53,498 nt of DNA from an uncultured Bacteroidales bacterium (GTDB taxonomy: Bacteria > Bacteroidota > Bacteroidia > Bacteroidales > UBA932). A program made the translations under genes and the position numbers. Of this stretch, positions 50,391 through 53,498 are shown one piece after another. The number at the start of each line of letters is the position of its first letter. Position 1 is the first letter of the stretch. Under the pieces are notes generated by a model. The model saw only the letters and a list, made by a program, of their open reading frames with translations. It had not been told where the DNA came from and searched no databases. Location of the stretch: contig CAJOHK010000018.1 of the NCBI GenBank assembly GCA_905234285.1, positions 1 to 53,498 of the forward strand, in the 5' to 3' direction.

Positions 50391-50580
50391 CTTGTGAACA
50401 AAACAAGCTGTTTTTGTACCCCGGAATTTGTTTTTGCCCGTCTGGTGCACAAAAACACCCCATTTTTGTTCACGAGAAGGCGTTTTTGCAGTTCTGGTGC
50501 ACAAAAACGGCTAATTTTGTTCACCAGACCGGTACCAGCAGTGCTCTGAGCACAAAAACAGCCCAATCCGTGTGCGGAAG
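50391..50580 (-). repeat. Palindromic repeat array 3, between the lactonase gene and pdxA
   Basis: Four units: I 50391-50424 (left arm CTTGTGAACAAAA, decayed right arm), II 50442-50476 and III 50494-50527 (left arms CTGGTGCACAAAA, right arms TTTTTGTTCACGAG or TTTTGTTCACCAG), and IV 50546-50580 (degenerate). Linkers are 17, 17 and 18 bp. Units II-IV are inverted relative to arrays 1 and 2, while unit I has the array 1/2 orientation. Traces of a fifth unit may follow to about 50625. No other gene is seen in the 357-bp gap 50378-50734. Confidence 0.85.
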
Positions 50581-50619
50581 GGCCAAATTGTTCTCCAGAG
50601 TTCAAAAATGCCCTTGGGT

Positions 50620-50724
50620 GTGAAACGCAACTGGTTGTGTATGAGCTACTTATGAAAATTCAGTCCGGCGAAAAGCCGGACTGAATATCTGTAAAACGTT
50701 GATACAGAATTACTTGCGTTTCAC
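50620..50724. repeat. Inverted repeat enclosing a perfect hairpin
   Basis: GTGAAACGCAA at 50620-50630 is repeated inverted at 50714-50724 (14 of 17 positions match when extended inward). Between them lies a perfect 12-bp stem (50658-50669 with 50675-50686) with loop GAAAA. On the minus strand the inner hairpin is followed by TTTTCAT, and it stands about 50 bases after the pdxA stop, so it probably terminates rnhA-pdxA transcription. The outer repeat is not explained by termination. Confidence 0.7.
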
Positions 50725-50734
50725 GCGCGGCCCC

Positions 50735-51775
50735 TTACCGCTGCTCCAGCTTGTTTTCCTGGAGGGTGTCGTACTGGAGGCGCTTGCGGAAGATGTCGAT
50801 GGCGGTGTAGATGGCGTGCATCATGGAGCGGGGATCGGCTTCGTCACGGCCGGCCATCTCATAGGCGGTGCCATGGTCCGGCGAGGTGCGCACGATGGGC
50901 AGGCCGGCCGTATAGTTGACACCGTCGGCAAAGGCCAGGGCTTTGAACGGAGCCAGGCCTTGGTCGTGGTACATGGCAAGGGTGGCGTCAAAGCGGCTGT
51001 AGTTGCCCAGGCCGAAGAAACCGTCGGGGGAGTAGGGGCCGAACGCCTGAATGCCTTCCTCCTGCGCAGCCTGCACGGCCGGGAGGATGATGCTCTGCTC
51101 TTCGTCGCCCAGCAGGCCGCCGTCGCCGCAGTGGGGATTCAGGCCCAGGACGGCAATCTTGGGGTCGATGACGCCGAAGTCCCGCTGCAGTGAGGCTTTC
51201 ATGATGCGCAGTTTGCCCAGGATTCTTTCCTTGGAAATGCTGCGGGGCACGTCCCGGAGGGGAATGTGGCCGGTGACCACACCGATGCGCAGTTCATCGC
51301 TCACCATAATCATGGTGACGTCGTCCACGCCGAATTCCTTTTGCAGGTACTCTGTGTGGCCGGTGTTGGAGAAGCCCTCGGCGTTCATGGCGCGCTTGTT
51401 GATGGGGGCGGTGACCAGCACGTCAATCTGGCCGTCCTTGAGGTCCTTGACGGCGGCCTGCAGGGCGGCGATGGCATTCTTGGCGCTTTCCGGGGTACTT
51501 TGGCCCGGCTCTGCGTAAATATTGTCGGGCAGGCAGTTTACCAGGTTGATCTTACGCTGGCGGGCATCGGAGGCCGACGAGATGACATTGATGTCCATGG
51601 GCTCAATATTGTGCAGGGTCTTGCGATAGAAGCCCATGAGCTTGGAGGAGCCGTAGATGACCGGCGTAAACGAATCCAGGATGCGCTCGTCACTCAGCGA
51701 CTTGATAATTACCTCGTATCCGATACCGTTGCTGTCGCCCTGGGTGATGCCGACGACTAATTTGGGAAGTGCCAT
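50735..51775 (-). CDS. pdxA: 4-hydroxythreonine-4-phosphate dehydrogenase
   Basis: Oxidises 4-phosphohydroxy-L-threonine for pyridoxal 5'-phosphate synthesis (DXP-dependent route). The 346-residue protein shows the family features: VGITQGDSNGIGYEVIIKSL at the N-terminus, VLVTAPINKRAMNAEGFSNTGHTEYLQKEFG, GLNPHCGDGGLLGDEE with a metal-ligand His, and AMYHDQGLAPFKALAF with another. All expected ligands are seen. It starts 6 bases after the rnhA stop and shares its transcript. Confidence 0.95.
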   Translation of the reverse strand: MALPKLVVGITQGDSNGIGYEVIIKSLSDERILDSFTPVIYGSSKLMGFYRKTLHNIEPMDINVISSASDARQRKINLVNCLPDNIYAEPGQSTPESAKNAIAALQAAVKDLKDGQIDVLVTAPINKRAMNAEGFSNTGHTEYLQKEFGVDDVTMIMVSDELRIGVVTGHIPLRDVPRSISKERILGKLRIMKASLQRDFGVIDPKIAVLGLNPHCGDGGLLGDEEQSIILPAVQAAQEEGIQAFGPYSPDGFFGLGNYSRFDATLAMYHDQGLAPFKALAFADGVNYTAGLPIVRTSPDHGTAYEMAGRDEADPRSMMHAIYTAIDIFRKRLQYDTLQENKLEQR

Positions 51776-51781
51776 ATAAAG

Positions 51782-52264
51782 TTATAGTAGTGCCGATTCA
51801 TCGGCGTTGTATCCGGTATCCTCCGGCAGGTTGGGCTGGTGGTAGGCGGCGACGGCCAAAGCGTCGCAGCGCTCGTTCTCGGGGTGCCCGGCATGCCCCT
51901 TGATCCAGTGGAACGCAACCCGGTGCCGATGGTAAACAGCATCGAAGCGCAGCCACAGGTCCACGTTTTTCTTGCCCTTGAACCCTTTTCGCTTCCAGTT
52001 TTCAAGCCAGCCCTCGTTGAGGGCTTTTACCACGTAGGAGGAGTCGCTCCAAACGTGGACCTCGGCGTTGTCCCAGCGAATTTGTTCCAGGCCAAGAATC
52101 ACGGCAAGCAGTTCCATCCTGTTGTTGGTGGTGCAGGCAAAGCCGCCGCTGAGCTCTTTCTCGTAGCTGCCGCAGCGGAGCACGATTCCATAGCCTCCGG
52201 GGCCCGGATTCCCGCTGGCCGCACCGTCTGTGAACAGATATATGGGGGGCTTCTTGTCGTTCAT
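51782..52264 (-). CDS. rnhA: Ribonuclease HI
   Basis: Degrades the RNA strand of RNA-DNA hybrids. The 160-residue protein has the four catalytic acids: Asp13 in LFTDGAASGNPG, Glu51 in NNRMELLAV, Asp74 in VWSDSSYV and Asp134 in ERCDALAV, plus His124 in WIKGHAGH. The basic helix (GWLENWKRKGFKGKKNVDLW) for hybrid binding is present. The ATG at 52264 is 4 bases after its -7 box, so the message should be leaderless. Divergent from gmhA, with the two promoters overlapping. Confidence 0.96.
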   Translation of the reverse strand: MNDKKPPIYLFTDGAASGNPGPGGYGIVLRCGSYEKELSGGFACTTNNRMELLAVILGLEQIRWDNAEVHVWSDSSYVVKALNEGWLENWKRKGFKGKKNVDLWLRFDAVYHRHRVAFHWIKGHAGHPENERCDALAVAAYHQPNLPEDTGYNADESALL

Positions 52265-52268
52265 AGTG

Positions 52269-52276
52269 CAAAGATA
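52269..52276 (-). promoter_or_regulatory. -7 box TATCTTTG for rnhA
   Basis: TATCTTTG on the minus strand with 4 bases to the rnhA ATG. It is an exact inverted copy of the gmhA box, 13 bp away. Confidence 0.72.
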
Positions 52277-52289
52277 GACAAATTTTTGC

Positions 52290-52297
52290 TATCTTTG
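52290..52297 (+). promoter_or_regulatory. -7 box TATCTTTG for gmhA
   Basis: TATCTTTG with 6 bases to the ATG at 52304. Its expected -33 region falls on the rnhA start codon and -7 box, so use of the two promoters should be mutually exclusive. Confidence 0.72.
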
Positions 52298-52303
52298 TGC
52301 GAT

Positions 52304-52894
52304 ATGAAAACTTTGGAAAGCGTAAAGTCCATCGTGGCCGAAAGCATCCGCGTCAAGGAGGCTTTCCTGCAGGATGGAAAGGCCATGGAAACCCTGGCGC
52401 AGGTGGCCGATCTGTTGGCCGATGCCTATCTTCATGGCCATAAGAGCCTCTGGGCCGGCAATGGCGGCAGTGCCGCAGATGCGCAGCACATGGCTGCCGA
52501 ACTGGTGAATAAATTCTGCATGGACCGGGCCGGTCTGCCGGCTATCGCCCTTACCGTAGATACCTCCGTGCTCACCGCCATCGGCAACGATTACGGCTAT
52601 GACCGGCTGTTTGCCCGCCAGATTGAGGCGCAGGGGCAGGAGGGGGATGTTTTCATCGGCATTTCCACCTCGGGCCAGTCGGCCAATCTGGTGGCGGCCG
52701 TGGAGGCTTGCCGTGCCAGGGGCATCAAAAGCGTGGCACTTGTGGGGGCCTATGCCTGTCCCATGGATGCCTATGATTACGTGATTCACATTCCTTCCAC
52801 CGTTACCCCGCGCATCCAGGAATGCCAGACGCTGTGCGGCCATATCCTGTGTTTTCTGGTGGAGCAGCGGCTTTTCGGAGGGGACTCATATTAA
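52304..52894 (+). CDS. gmhA: Sedoheptulose 7-phosphate isomerase (SIS domain)
   Basis: First step of ADP- or GDP-heptose synthesis for lipopolysaccharide or glycoprotein cores. The 196-residue protein starts at the ATG at 52304; a much longer open frame back to 51839 is a shadow of rnhA. The substrate loop SLWAGNGGSAADAQHMAAELVNKF is at 48-71, with candidate metal ligands His62 and Glu66. Then come TAIGNDYGYDRLFARQIEAQGQEGDVFIGISTSGQSANLVAAVEACRARG and the C-terminal metal region IQECQTLCGHILCFLVE. The length matches GmhA, but other SIS isomerases (DiaA-like) are similar. Confidence 0.87.
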   Translation: MKTLESVKSIVAESIRVKEAFLQDGKAMETLAQVADLLADAYLHGHKSLWAGNGGSAADAQHMAAELVNKFCMDRAGLPAIALTVDTSVLTAIGNDYGYDRLFARQIEAQGQEGDVFIGISTSGQSANLVAAVEACRARGIKSVALVGAYACPMDAYDYVIHIPSTVTPRIQECQTLCGHILCFLVEQRLFGGDSY

Positions 52895-52908
52895 AAATTT
52901 TAAAAAAC

Positions 52909-52932
52909 CTGATAACATGTTACAATTATCAG
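52909..52932. promoter_or_regulatory. Palindrome over the gapA upstream promoter region, candidate operator
   Basis: CTGATAA (52909-52915) and TTATCAG (52926-52932) form a perfect 7-bp inverted repeat with a 10-bp centre. It ends 10 bp before the gapA -7 box and covers where the -33 element should be. No U-tract follows on either strand, so it is unlikely to be a terminator; a repressor or activator site is a guess. Confidence 0.45.
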
Positions 52933-52942
52933 AAAAAATTCG

Positions 52943-52950
52943 TAAATTTG
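52943..52950 (+). promoter_or_regulatory. -7 box TAAATTTG for gapA
   Basis: TAAATTTG, 53 bases before the gapA ATG. The AT-rich leader of about 45 bases is the longest among the promoters seen here, apart from folE, cls and DUF2795, which are also long. Confidence 0.65.
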
Positions 52951-52994
52951 CGCCGAATTAGAAAGCAATATTTGTTTAACAACTAATAAATTAA

Positions 52995-53498
<504 letters not shown>

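Noticed and set aside
29183..50580. The three palindromic arrays as CRISPR arrays
   Set aside because: Units are diverged from each other, linkers are only 17-18 bp and partly conserved or identical, one array is coding within mtaB, and no cas gene is present in the window.
50702..50734. Minus-strand frame ending in KGPRVKRK after the pdxA stop, as a gene remnant
   Set aside because: Too short (about ten codons), out of frame with pdxA, and partly made of the inverted repeat GTGAAACGCAA; no gene can be supported.
51839..52303. N-terminal extension of gmhA into the rnhA region
   Set aside because: The extension is antisense to rnhA and crosses the gmhA promoter; the SIS family N-terminus begins at the ATG at 52304.

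Overview
The window is chromosomal DNA of a GC-rich (mid-to-high 50s percent by eye) member of the Bacteroidota, most likely Bacteroidales. Evidence: Bacteroidota-restricted families (DUF2795, DUF3276/PUR, DUF5606, DUF6340-like and DUF4493/DUF6359-like lipoproteins, an ATP-grasp protein with receiver-like N-terminus), the phylum's -7 promoter box TAnnTTTG before many genes, almost no Shine-Dalgarno sequences, and gene orders nusB-yajC-ybbR-coaE and tsaD/tamB. An uncultured gut-type lineage is plausible, but the species cannot be named from this sequence.

Layout. 1-2550: end of an integrated mobile element (Toprim primase fragment, helix-turn-helix protein, tyrosine integrase) followed by a gene-free stretch with about nine copies of a 10-bp motif. 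2552-12266: DUF2795, folE, an HxxxD acyltransferase facing a fatty-acid AMP ligase, cardiolipin synthase, a lipoprotein, ffh, and a 5'-nucleotidase lipoprotein. 12336-16968: a leftward unit of a coiled-coil gene, zapA, a 6S-like RNA, rny and a KefB-type antiporter. 17063-19122: two tandem purine nucleoside phosphorylases and a PUR-domain protein. 19208-26433: nusB-yajC-ybbR-coaE-DUF5606-rimO-lipoprotein, then pckA. 26493-36057 (leftward): tsaD, tamB, an RsmI-like methylase, mtaB, an MBL hydrolase and a BASS transporter. TsaD and MtaB act in sequence on tRNA position 37 (t6A, then ms2t6A). 36129-42702: acyltransferase facing a leftward WYL regulator / S9 peptidase / ROK kinase / FAD oxidoreductase unit. 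42762-53498: gdhA with the ATP-grasp protein, recG with a lactonase-type lipoprotein, rnhA-pdxA leftward, gmhA, and the start of gapA.

Most unusual feature. Three arrays of a 34-35-bp imperfect palindrome (arms CTSGTGAACAAAA and TTTTGTGCACSAG) are separated by 17-18-bp linkers, giving a rigid 51-52-bp period. One array lies inside mtaB, where it encodes an in-frame 17-residue repeat. The other two lie between genes and flank recG plus the lactonase gene in mainly opposite orientations. They look CRISPR-like in geometry, but there are no cas genes and the linkers are semi-conserved.

Second unusual feature. In six of the seven divergent gene pairs the two facing -7 boxes lie 20, 21, 30, 30, 40 and 40 bp apart, centre to centre, as if quantised by the helical turn. 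Several of these boxes are only 4-8 bases from the start codon, which implies leaderless or nearly leaderless mRNAs.

All calls were made by reading the sequence and translations; no database search was run.
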